Source of the DNA: Candidatus Colwellia aromaticivorans
Lineage (GTDB): Bacteria > Pseudomonadota > Gammaproteobacteria > Enterobacterales > Alteromonadaceae
Direction: 5' to 3'
Assembly: GCF_003333305.1 (NCBI RefSeq)
Contig: NZ_QOLD01000081.1
Coordinates: 1 to 64,000 of the forward strand
DNA: 64,000 nt
Below the pieces are notes generated by a model. It ran no database searches, was not told the origin of the DNA, and was given only the letters and a program-made list of their open reading frames with translations. The position numbers and the translations under genes are program-made. Below are positions 25,048 to 34,080 of this stretch, one piece after another; the stretch's first letter is position 1, and every line of letters begins with the position of its first letter.

Positions 25048-27204
25048 ATGAAAAGAAAAGTGCTTGCATCAATCATTATTAGTAATATCGGTTTAGTTGA
25101 TCTAGCCTATGCAAAAGAAGATAACTTAATAAATTTATCTTTGGAAGAATCAATAAATTCACAAATAATAACCTCTTCAAAATATCTTGAAAAAGCTGTC
25201 GATTCCCCCGCAAATATTCATATAATTACCGCAAAACAAATTAAAGATCGTGGCTATAAAAACCTTGAAGATTTATTAAGAAACATGCTGAGTGTCGATT
25301 TACAAGAATATGCTGCGATTGGTAATTACAATGTGATCAGCATGAGGGGTGCTCGCAGCAATAACAAATTTCTTATATTAAAAGATGGTGTACGACTATC
25401 CACTCCAGCAGGTGAAATAAATGCAATCGCTAATAACTATCCCCTTTATTTTGCGAAACGTGTTGAAGTATTAATAGGCCCCGCCTCGGTAACTTATGGT
25501 GCGGATGCTTTTGCAGGTGTCATTAATATAATTTCTTCAGATAAAGATAATGCGGACTATACTCAGGTATCAGTGTCTGTAGGAGATGCTCATTATCTCA
25601 ATGGAAATGCTCAATATAGCCGCCTTTTCAATAACGGTGTCTTTGTAAATATCGGAATACAAGGTCATTATAGTCAGGAGCTAAATTTTTCCGATAATTA
25701 CCCTGAGTTATACAATGATAACTCAATAGACTACAACTTTAAGAATACTGAAAATTTCCAGTTTTTTGCCGATACAACTATCACTGAAAATTATAGCATG
25801 GGTGTTTTTCACTCTAAAATCACCTACTCATCAGACTTTACTGCTACACCCGAATCTTCGAGTTTTGATCATAGTTCCCTTGAAGAAAGTTTAACGAATA
25901 TATATGCAAGCTTTAACTATACTTTCAACGAAAAATTACAAACACAAACATTATTTACTTATCAACTATTCACGTTAGGTAATGCGAGTCATGTTAATAA
26001 TATTTTTACTCATTACACTAAACAATATAAATACGGCCGAACCGCACGTTATAGCTTAAATCAAGATTTAACTTATCAACTTAATCAGTCTCATTTATTA
26101 TCTGGGGGAATCGTTTATGACTATTTTGATATTATTCCTCGTAGCCCAAACCTAGCTGAACCCTATGAAGCAGATAATAAACCAGACGAGCAAATACTCT
26201 TTTATCCAAACACTGAACTTGCCGTTGAATTTTTTCAACACCGAGATGAAAGTGTTGGCTTTTACCTACAAGATAACTGGCAGATAAACGATAAATGGCG
26301 ACAAGTTATCGGAATTCGTTATGATCACCATTCTCTTTATGGGGGCACAGTAAGCCCTAAATTGAGCACTATTTATCAAGCTGATGCACATAATGTCTTT
26401 AAATTATTGTATGCTCATTCTTTTTTAACTCCATCTTCTAGCCAAGCATTTAATAGTGCAGGCTCCTTTACAGGTGAGAAGAATGAACAAGACGAATGGC
26501 TAAGTAGTCCTCTTACTGCGTTTAGTGTACCAAACGAGCAATTACAACCGGAAACATTAAAAAGCCTTGAACTAAATTATGAACATTGGTTTAACCCGCA
26601 AAGTACCATTAAATTCGCTCCATTTTATAACAAAATAAATAATGTGATCATAGGGTCAAATGATGAAACTGCAAAGCAAGCCATTTCAGGGGCTTACTTG
26701 ACTAAAACTAGTTCATATAAAAATAGTGGTCAATCAACTGCATATGGTATTGATATTTCAATCAACTCAACCATTAGTTATGACAAAAGTAACACTGAAT
26801 ATTGGTTAGCATTATCTTATATTGATGGTGAATTAACTGAACAAGGGATTGAAACAGACTTACCTTTAATCGCACATTATAAAATAAAGACAGGCTTAAC
26901 GTTTAACTATCAAAATAACCATTATCGCTATGTATTTAGCCCAACATTACGTTGGATAAGTAATACAACCGGTAATAATTTAGTTATTAATAGCCAGAAT
27001 GAACGAACAGAAATTGATAGTTATTTTGTCGTAGACTTGCATGGCGAGGCGCAATTAACAAATAATTTAACGCTAAAGTTAACGGTCAATAACCTACTTG
27101 ATGAAAAGTATTACCATGCGCCATTTGATAGCGATTTAGTCGCTTTTAACAAAGCGCCACAAGTTGGACGCCTTGTTTTTGCTACTGTTGAATATGGTTT
27201 TTAA
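25048..27204 (+). CDS. TonB-dependent outer-membrane receptor
   Basis: 718 residues from ATG 25048, which begins a signal peptide (KRKVLASIIISNIGLVDLAYA). A TTG at 24985 would add 21 residues before it and is rejected. Plug domain about 40-180 (SPANIHIITAKQIKDRGYKNLEDLLR, SMRGARSNNKFLILKDGVR, VEVLIGPASVTYGADAFAG-V). 22-strand type barrel with NLLDEKYYHAP near the end and a C-terminal EYGF. The substrate cannot be told; the plug resembles siderophore/vitamin B12 receptors. No partner genes adjoin; convergent with pyrD, only nine bases between stops. Confidence 0.9.
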   Translation: MKRKVLASIIISNIGLVDLAYAKEDNLINLSLEESINSQIITSSKYLEKAVDSPANIHIITAKQIKDRGYKNLEDLLRNMLSVDLQEYAAIGNYNVISMRGARSNNKFLILKDGVRLSTPAGEINAIANNYPLYFAKRVEVLIGPASVTYGADAFAGVINIISSDKDNADYTQVSVSVGDAHYLNGNAQYSRLFNNGVFVNIGIQGHYSQELNFSDNYPELYNDNSIDYNFKNTENFQFFADTTITENYSMGVFHSKITYSSDFTATPESSSFDHSSLEESLTNIYASFNYTFNEKLQTQTLFTYQLFTLGNASHVNNIFTHYTKQYKYGRTARYSLNQDLTYQLNQSHLLSGGIVYDYFDIIPRSPNLAEPYEADNKPDEQILFYPNTELAVEFFQHRDESVGFYLQDNWQINDKWRQVIGIRYDHHSLYGGTVSPKLSTIYQADAHNVFKLLYAHSFLTPSSSQAFNSAGSFTGEKNEQDEWLSSPLTAFSVPNEQLQPETLKSLELNYEHWFNPQSTIKFAPFYNKINNVIIGSNDETAKQAISGAYLTKTSSYKNSGQSTAYGIDISINSTISYDKSNTEYWLALSYIDGELTEQGIETDLPLIAHYKIKTGLTFNYQNNHYRYVFSPTLRWISNTTGNNLVINSQNERTEIDSYFVVDLHGEAQLTNNLTLKLTVNNLLDEKYYHAPFDSDLVAFNKAPQVGRLVFATVEYGF

Positions 27205-27213
27205 GCTTGAAAG

Positions 27214-28230
27214 CTAGACCTTAAAACCATTTACTATCTCTTTTACCAAAGGAGGTCCTTGGTAAATAAAGCCAGTATATACTTGAACTAAACTAGCACC
27301 AGCGGCTAGTTTTTCATTCGCATCATGGCTCGATGCAATGCCACCGACACCGATTATGGGTAGTTTATCGTTTAAAGCTTTCGCTAATAAGCTTATAACA
27401 GTAGTACTTTTATCTTTAACTGGCGCACCACTTAAACCACCTTGTTCATTGCCGTATTCAAGCCCTTCAACCCCTTCGCGAGATAAGGTTGTATTGGTAG
27501 CAATAACACCATCAATATTATTATCAATTAAGCTTATGGCAATAGAGTTAACTTCATCTTCTGTTAAGTCTGGCGCAATTTTTACTGCAATTGGTACATA
27601 TTTATTATATTGCTTTTCTAATTGTGCTTGTTCAACTTTTAATGCCGATAGCAATTCATTTAACGCTTCGCCATATTGTAAAGAGCGTAAACCTGGCGTA
27701 TTAGGTGATGAAATATTTATCGTTATATAACTAGCAAAATTATACACTTTTCGCATACAGTGAATATAATCATCTTTAGCATTCTCTTCTGACGTGTCTT
27801 TATTTTTACCGATATTAATACCTAATACACCGCTAAATTTTGCCGCTCTTACTTGCGATACTAAGTAATCAACACCCTTATTATTAAAACCCATACGGTT
27901 AATAACAGCATTCGCTTCAGGTAATCTAAAAATACGCGGCTTAGGATTTCCGGCTTGAGGACGTGGAGTTACAGTCCCTACTTCAACAAAACCAAATCCC
28001 ATAGCAGCAAAGGCATTAATACATTCACCATTTTTATCTAGACCTGCAGCTAAGCCTAATGAATTTGGGAAATCAATTCCCATTACGGTTACCGGTTTAT
28101 TGGTAACGCGTTGCTTATATAAAGCATTCAATGGTGTTGAACCAGTGCTTTTTAACCCTTTAATGGTTAACTCATGAATGGTTTCGGCATCAAACTGAAA
28201 CAACACTTTACGAATGGCAGGATAAAACAT
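27214..28230 (-). CDS. pyrD: Dihydroorotate dehydrogenase, quinone-dependent (class 2)
   Basis: 338 residues. Oxidises dihydroorotate to orotate in pyrimidine synthesis, passing electrons to quinone at the inner membrane. The N-terminal helices ([21 protein letters not shown]) are the class 2 membrane/quinone-binding domain. Core: [51 protein letters not shown] (catalytic Ser), IATNTT, and [17 protein letters not shown] for the FMN phosphate. Confidence 0.96.
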   Translation of the reverse strand: MFYPAIRKVLFQFDAETIHELTIKGLKSTGSTPLNALYKQRVTNKPVTVMGIDFPNSLGLAAGLDKNGECINAFAAMGFGFVEVGTVTPRPQAGNPKPRIFRLPEANAVINRMGFNNKGVDYLVSQVRAAKFSGVLGINIGKNKDTSEENAKDDYIHCMRKVYNFASYITINISSPNTPGLRSLQYGEALNELLSALKVEQAQLEKQYNKYVPIAVKIAPDLTEDEVNSIAISLIDNNIDGVIATNTTLSREGVEGLEYGNEQGGLSGAPVKDKSTTVISLLAKALNDKLPIIGVGGIASSHDANEKLAAGASLVQVYTGFIYQGPPLVKEIVNGFKV

Positions 28231-28252
28231 AAAACCTCTAGTTAGTTATGTA

Positions 28253-28516
28253 ATACCAATTGAAATAATGAATACACCACTTAGCGAGAATTAAAAGGCT
28301 TAGAGGCAGGCATTGATTGAAGAGAATGGTTATCCCCTTGTCAAATCAATAACGCCGCATGTAAGCCTTTTAAACTCGCCCTTTGGGAGCTCAGTAGCAA
28401 ACTGATAACAGCACAAAATAAATAAAATATAGAGTAAACTATGTTTAACTCATTTTGTTTGTTCTATGCTCGCTACTGTAGCTCTAAGTTGAGAGATTCA
28501 TTAATTCAATTGGTAT
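28253..28516. repeat. Dispersed repeat D with ATACCAATTGAA ends
   Basis: 12-base perfect terminal inverted repeats (ATACCAATTGAA / TTCAATTGGTAT) bound 264 bases. The interior segment at about 28288-28395 (GAGAATTAAAAGGCTTAGAG, ATTGATTGAAGA, AAGCCTTTTAAACTCGCCCT) recurs inside element H at 63050-63160. No ORF. It lies between pyrD and the gdh terminator. Confidence 0.85.
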
Positions 28517-28533
28517 AATGATAGCTGGAAATA

Positions 28534-28574
28534 AAAATCCCCACTTAACTTTGAACAGTTAGGTGGGGATTTTA
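28534..28574 (-). terminator. Terminator of gdh
   Basis: AAAATCCCCACTTAACT, a short loop, then AGTTAGGTGGGGATTTT: a long stem with one bulge, U-rich on both sides, about 63 bases past the gdh stop on the minus strand. Confidence 0.8.
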
Positions 28575-28636
28575 TCAGTTAAGTAAACTTTTTAAAATTG
28601 CTTTTAATTACTTTTTACTCGTTAATAAAAGTAATA

Positions 28637-31600
28637 TTAAGTGGTTATGTTATTTGGTACTTTTTCGCAATTTAGACTTAGTAACATTAACTCCCGCAAG
28701 GCTACAGAGAACATAGCAAACTCATGAGTTTGACCTACTTTAAAGTCTGATAAAATATGTTGCCAACGTGTAATAGGTATTTCATTAACTTCCATCCAAG
28801 TATCAAGCATATCATCAAGATCTTCAACTTTCACATCACAGTCACATTGCAACACAACAACGGCTAATGAACGTTGTTGCCAGTCAAGTTCTTCTCTAAA
28901 AGATGCTCTAGCAAGTGCTTGCCAATGATTAGCGACAGTCTGACGAGTAATTTGCTCTAAGAACCAATGTAGCTCTAAACGAACGCCTAATTTAAAGTAT
29001 AAATTAGCCACAAGTTCAACATTTTTACCTTCTTGTTCAGCTATACCGGCAATATCTAATACTGAGAAAATAGTACTTAATTGCGATATACGTTGAGCAA
29101 TTTCTTTGGGTACGTCTGCGGCCACTAAATCACTTTCAACGCGTTGTAGCTCTTTTGCTTCTTCCGCTATAATAAAGTCATTAAGCTTTTTAGATAAGAT
29201 AGTAAACGTTGGCTGATACAGCGCTATTGTTTGCTCTATAGAAACTGCTTTATTGCGATGACGTAAAAACCAACGTGTTGCTCTTCTGACTGTACGACGA
29301 TATTGAAATAACATTTCTGTTTGAATAGCGGTAGAAATTTTATTATTTAATATTTCAATTTTTTGCCAAAACTCTTCTAACTCAAAGATCGCACAAGCCA
29401 TGGTGTAACTATTGGCTATTTCAACGACAGCAGCGCCTGTTTCTTCTTGCATACGATTTACAAAATTAAACCCCATATCATTACCAATTTTATTGGCTAG
29501 TTTAGTCGCAATAATTTCTGCACGCAAAGGATGCTGTTGCATTTCATCTTGATATTTATCACGCAACTGTTTAGGAAAAGCACTGACTAATAATCGGTTA
29601 TGATAAGGGTTATCCGTTATCTCTTTATGAACTAACTCTTCTTTAAGTACCATTTTGCTATACGCAAGTAAAACAGCAAGCTCAGGGCGTGTTAAGCCAT
29701 TGCCTTTAGCGATTCTATCAGTAATTTCTTCATCATCTGGAATAAACTCTAATGCTCTATCAAGTTTACCTGCTCGTTCTAAGTCCTGAATAAAGCGCAC
29801 TTGCTCTTTCATATGATTAACACCACGTTTGGCGGTAATAGACAATGAATGTGTTTGACGATAACAATCTTCAATGACTAAATCACCGACTTCTTCAGTC
29901 ATATCATAAAGTAATTTATTACGTTGTTTAACCGTTAAATCACCATTTTGTACTAAGCTATTAAGTAATATTTTTATATTAACTTCATTATCGGAACAAT
30001 CAACACCACCCGCATTATCAACTGCATCGGTATTAATACGGCCACCATTAGCGGCAAATTCAATACGGCCAAGTTGTGTTAATCCTAAGTTACCGCCTTC
30101 ACCAACAACTTTAGCCTGTAGTTCACCACCATTAATTCTTAAGGCATCGTTTGCTCTATCACCTACTTCTAAGTGCGTTTCTTTACTGCTTTTAACATAG
30201 GTACCAATACCGCCATTCCATAACAAGTCAACTTCCATCGTTAAAATTGCTTGGATCAAATCATTAGGAGACATGCTTTGTTTTTGCGTCCCTATCATTT
30301 TTTTGATTTGCGGTGTTAATTTGATCGACTTCACATGACGGCTAAAAATACCACCGCCTTTTGAAATCAACTCTGCATTGTAATCTTCCCAGCTACAGCC
30401 AGGCATATTAAATAACCGCTCACGCTCTGGATAAGTTTTCGCTGAATCAGGGTTAGGGTCTATAAAGATATGCATGTGATTGAATGCTGCTTGTAAGCAA
30501 ATGTGTTTTGATAACAGCATGCCATTACCAAATACATCTCCCGCCATGTCACCAATGGCAATACAGGTAAAATCTGTACTTTGGCAATCAATATCCATTT
30601 CTCTGAAGTGGCGTTTTACCGACTCCCACGCACCTTTTGCAGTAATACCCATGGCTTTATGATCATAACCAACACTCCCGCCAGAAGCGAAAGCATCACC
30701 TAACCAGAAATTATATTCATCAGAGATACCATTGGCGATATCAGAGAAGGTTGCAGTACCTTTATCGGCTGCTACAACAAGATAAGCATCATCTTCATCA
30801 AGGCGTACAACATCGACAGGAGGAACTACTTTACCATTAACAATGTTGTCAGTAATGTCTAATAAAGCACGAATAAAAGTACGATAACATTCTTTACCCG
30901 CTTCAAATATTTCTTGACGAGTTCCCTTTGGTAATTGTTTACAAACAAAGCCACCTTTAGCACCTACCGGCACAATGACCGTATTTTTAACTTGTTGTGC
31001 TTTTACTAGACCTAAAACTTCGGTACGGAAATCTTCACGCCTGTCAGACCAACGTAACCCACCTCGAGCAACTTTACCACCGCGTAAATGCACACCTTCA
31101 ACTTGGGGTGAATAAACAAATATCTCAAATTTTGGTACCGGTTGTGGCATTTCACTAATTTTTTCTGGTACCATTTTGAACGAAATATATGGTTTCTCGC
31201 CCATAAGTTTATCCAGTTGGAAATAGTTAGTACGAATAGTCGCACTGATCATTTCAACAAAGCGTCGAATGATACGGTCATCGTCTAAGTTAGCAACATT
31301 ATCCAATGAACCTTCGATAGACTCTAGCAACTTTGTATGTGCTTTATCTTTTACATTCTCAGCAAATTTATTATGAGGATCAAAACGTTGTATGAATAAA
31401 TTTATTAATAATTGCGCAATGCTAGGATAACGAGCAAAAGTATCTTCGATATAACTTTGACTAAAGCGACCACCAATTTGACGTTCATATTTAGCAAAGG
31501 CGCGTAAAATAGAAACTCTACGCCCTTCAATCCCTGCACCTAATACTAATCGGTTAAAGCCATCATCTTCTAAATCGCCCTGCCAGACTTTAGCAAAGGC

Positions 31601-33511
31601 ATCTTGGAAGAGTGTACTCACGGTCTGAATATTAAAATCATTTTCGCCATTAATAAGCATAGAGAAATCTAAAATCCAGTAGGTTTCCCCATCCGTTGTT
31701 TTAATAGCATAGGGGCTTTCACCAATAACACGTAAGCCAAAGTTCTCTAAAATAGGTAACACATCCGATAGATGAATTGGATCGCCTTTATGGAATAATT
31801 TTAATTTGACAAAGCGACTACCAGTTTGTTCTTCTAAAGGTTGGTAAAACAACATTTCTAAACCATCAGAAAAATTTACTCTTTCTAATTTTTCGATATC
31901 AACAATCGCAGATCCTGGTAATACTTCGTCTTTATAGGCTTGAGGAAAGTGTATATATTTTCGACTTAATGCTTTCGCTGCAACTTCACCTTTATTGGCG
32001 ACTAGTGCACTCACTAATTTGTCATCCCAGCTTCGTGCGGCTTCATTTAAATTAATTTCAATTTCTTTCACGTTAATATCTACTTTTGTTGACTTAACCT
32101 TAACAATATAATGTGTTCTGGCTTGCACTGATTCAGAGAAGTAGGTGTTAAACTCAACTTCTTCATCACTTCCAAATGCTTCTTGCAACAAGTGCTGAGT
32201 TTCAATACGTAATTCAGTGTTATAACGCTCACGTGGTACATAAACCATACAAGAATAAAAGCGATCAAAAGCATCACGCCTGACAAATAAACCGCAGTAG
32301 TCACGCTCTTGCATTTGCAAAATTCCCAACACATTTTGCAATAGTTCATTAATATTACTTTGTAATATTTCATCTCTAGGATACGTTTCAAGAATATTAA
32401 TCAATGTTTTATAGGCGTGTGTTCCTTTGGCAAAACCTGAAGAGTCACATACATCTTTTACTTTAGATTTAATTAACGGTAAATCTAAAGCACTGTTAGT
32501 GTAATAAGCAGAGCCAAACAAACCAATAAATCGTTCTTCACCGATAACGTTACCTTTGGAATCAAAACGTTTTATACCGATATAATCAAGTTGCGCAGGT
32601 CTGTGCACTCTTGAGCGAGAATTAGTTTTGGTGAGAATTAGGTGGTTTTCACCTAAAGCGATGTCACGCCCCGACTCATTTAAGCTTGAAATTAAACGGT
32701 TTGAAATTGTAGTAGAGTTTTTCATTAAACCTAAACTAGAATCCATGTTTGCTACAAGTTCAATATCACCTTGTACCGCAGTAACATCGTATGAACGATA
32801 ACCCATTAAGGTAAAATTATTGTTTGCTAACCATGACAAAAACTCTACCGTATCATCCTTTGCGTTTTTACTACCGGGTAACGTAGACTTTTTAACATCA
32901 TCGAGAACCTTGTCAAACTGTTGAAGCATAGGTTGCCAATCGTTAACAGTTAATGTGATATCTTCAACAACACTTAATAGTTCATCTTTTATAAGATCTA
33001 ATTCTTCTTTGGTCGACTGTCTATCTATTTCAATAAAAAAGATACTTTCTTCTGATGTCGCTTTAATTTTAGAATCAACGTTAGACGCCAGTTGAGTAAT
33101 ATTTCTATTTTTTCCTCGCACTAATTTTAATGGTAAACTCAACATCAGATGTGGCGATAGACCCAATCGATTTAAGGCTATGCGAATAGAATCAACTAAA
33201 AAAGGCATGTCTTTAACGATCACTTCAATAATAGTATGACTTGATTTCCAACCATTTTTACTTACCGATGGATTAAAAACATGAATGAGAGGAGTGTCAT
33301 CCGTATGTTCATTAAGCGTACTCCACAAACTCAATGTAGCACCATACATGTCACTGTCATTTCTATTTGATAAATCGAGAGAAGAAATATTGCCATATAA
33401 TAAAGACGAAAACTGTTCGACTAAATCGGCTGTGTCTTGAGGGAGCTTTTTCTTTATTAATTGTGCTACATTTTTTAGTATCACTGATGGAGAACCATTA
33501 ACTAACGCCAT
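28637..33511 (-). CDS. NAD-specific glutamate dehydrogenase, large (about 180 kDa) type
   Basis: 1624 residues, the size of the bacterial GDH-180 family. Oxidatively deaminates glutamate to 2-oxoglutarate, feeding carbon to the TCA cycle. The long N-terminal regulatory ACT-like region is about 1-700. The catalytic core includes FEIFVYSPQVEGVHLRGGKV-ARGGLRWSDR, KNTVIVPVGAKGGF (catalytic Lys), VAADKGTATFSD, GGSVGYDHKAMGITAKGAWESV, FGNGM and NGGIGTYVKSS. Helical C-terminal domain. AAAGGA lies before the ATG. Monocistronic, with its own terminator. The 33512-33818 gap upstream holds only AT-rich leader/promoter sequence. Confidence 0.95.
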   Translation of the reverse strand: MALVNGSPSVILKNVAQLIKKKLPQDTADLVEQFSSLLYGNISSLDLSNRNDSDMYGATLSLWSTLNEHTDDTPLIHVFNPSVSKNGWKSSHTIIEVIVKDMPFLVDSIRIALNRLGLSPHLMLSLPLKLVRGKNRNITQLASNVDSKIKATSEESIFFIEIDRQSTKEELDLIKDELLSVVEDITLTVNDWQPMLQQFDKVLDDVKKSTLPGSKNAKDDTVEFLSWLANNNFTLMGYRSYDVTAVQGDIELVANMDSSLGLMKNSTTISNRLISSLNESGRDIALGENHLILTKTNSRSRVHRPAQLDYIGIKRFDSKGNVIGEERFIGLFGSAYYTNSALDLPLIKSKVKDVCDSSGFAKGTHAYKTLINILETYPRDEILQSNINELLQNVLGILQMQERDYCGLFVRRDAFDRFYSCMVYVPRERYNTELRIETQHLLQEAFGSDEEVEFNTYFSESVQARTHYIVKVKSTKVDINVKEIEINLNEAARSWDDKLVSALVANKGEVAAKALSRKYIHFPQAYKDEVLPGSAIVDIEKLERVNFSDGLEMLFYQPLEEQTGSRFVKLKLFHKGDPIHLSDVLPILENFGLRVIGESPYAIKTTDGETYWILDFSMLINGENDFNIQTVSTLFQDAFAKVWQGDLEDDGFNRLVLGAGIEGRRVSILRAFAKYERQIGGRFSQSYIEDTFARYPSIAQLLINLFIQRFDPHNKFAENVKDKAHTKLLESIEGSLDNVANLDDDRIIRRFVEMISATIRTNYFQLDKLMGEKPYISFKMVPEKISEMPQPVPKFEIFVYSPQVEGVHLRGGKVARGGLRWSDRREDFRTEVLGLVKAQQVKNTVIVPVGAKGGFVCKQLPKGTRQEIFEAGKECYRTFIRALLDITDNIVNGKVVPPVDVVRLDEDDAYLVVAADKGTATFSDIANGISDEYNFWLGDAFASGGSVGYDHKAMGITAKGAWESVKRHFREMDIDCQSTDFTCIAIGDMAGDVFGNGMLLSKHICLQAAFNHMHIFIDPNPDSAKTYPERERLFNMPGCSWEDYNAELISKGGGIFSRHVKSIKLTPQIKKMIGTQKQSMSPNDLIQAILTMEVDLLWNGGIGTYVKSSKETHLEVGDRANDALRINGGELQAKVVGEGGNLGLTQLGRIEFAANGGRINTDAVDNAGGVDCSDNEVNIKILLNSLVQNGDLTVKQRNKLLYDMTEEVGDLVIEDCYRQTHSLSITAKRGVNHMKEQVRFIQDLERAGKLDRALEFIPDDEEITDRIAKGNGLTRPELAVLLAYSKMVLKEELVHKEITDNPYHNRLLVSAFPKQLRDKYQDEMQQHPLRAEIIATKLANKIGNDMGFNFVNRMQEETGAAVVEIANSYTMACAIFELEEFWQKIEILNNKISTAIQTEMLFQYRRTVRRATRWFLRHRNKAVSIEQTIALYQPTFTILSKKLNDFIIAEEAKELQRVESDLVAADVPKEIAQRISQLSTIFSVLDIAGIAEQEGKNVELVANLYFKLGVRLELHWFLEQITRQTVANHWQALARASFREELDWQQRSLAVVVLQCDCDVKVEDLDDMLDTWMEVNEIPITRWQHILSDFKVGQTHEFAMFSVALRELMLLSLNCEKVPNNITT

Positions 33512-33818
33512 ACCGTATTCCTTTTGATATTATTTTAACAGAAAGCTTGTAATAATTTAGGTTGCACTCTCTTTTTACGTTATGTATTCAATTGTGGGTA
33601 AAGTAAGAGTTTTGTTGCTTTTTATTTCTTTTATTTTGCACTTTTAATCAAACGTAGTAATTAAACTAACTTATTTTATGACTATATAAAACATTTACTG
33701 AAAATATTTAGTGACGGATTTTGTAGTGTAGTACAGATTTTATAAGTTAATTTAGCGTGTTTCTGGTACTTTTTATTTACAACAAATATTCATGTAGTTC
33801 TTTAAACCTATTTGTATA

Positions 33819-34002
33819 TACCCATGATACTTCAAGATGTGCGTTTCAGGACAGCTGAACGATTCATGATCAAGGCGCATCTTTTTATTAAGGGTCGTTC
33901 AGGAGAATGTGCTCCTGAACAACCATTATCTTCAATCAAAGCCTTGCCTAAAGACGTTTCTAACTCCAGCTGAATCCAACATATTGAAGTAACATGGGTA
34001 TA
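33819..34002. repeat. Dispersed palindromic repeat, copy B
   Basis: Reverse complement of most of copy A (851-1073), 184 bases, with TATACCCATG-T-ACTTCAA inverted ends. The inner arm GTTCAGGAGAA-GT-GCTCCTGAAC is an almost perfect small palindrome. Its right half (TTCAATCAAAGCCTTGCCTA onward) is the part found inside tdk. Confidence 0.88.
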
Positions 34003-34019
34003 CACAGTGACAGGATATA

Positions 34020-34053
34020 AAAAAAGCCCTTAATAAATAATTATTAAGGGCTT
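34020..34053 (-). terminator. Terminator of the MMPL gene
   Basis: On the minus strand AAGCCCTTAATAA-TTAT-TTATTAAGGGCTT followed by TTTTT. Perfect 13-base stem, 28 bases past the MMPL stop. Confidence 0.92.
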
Positions 34054-34080
34054 CTTAGTTATCTAAAGTATTTTTTATAA

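Noticed and set aside
30480-32391. Short ORFs on both strands inside gdh
   Set aside because: Other-frame shadows of the 1624-residue enzyme.
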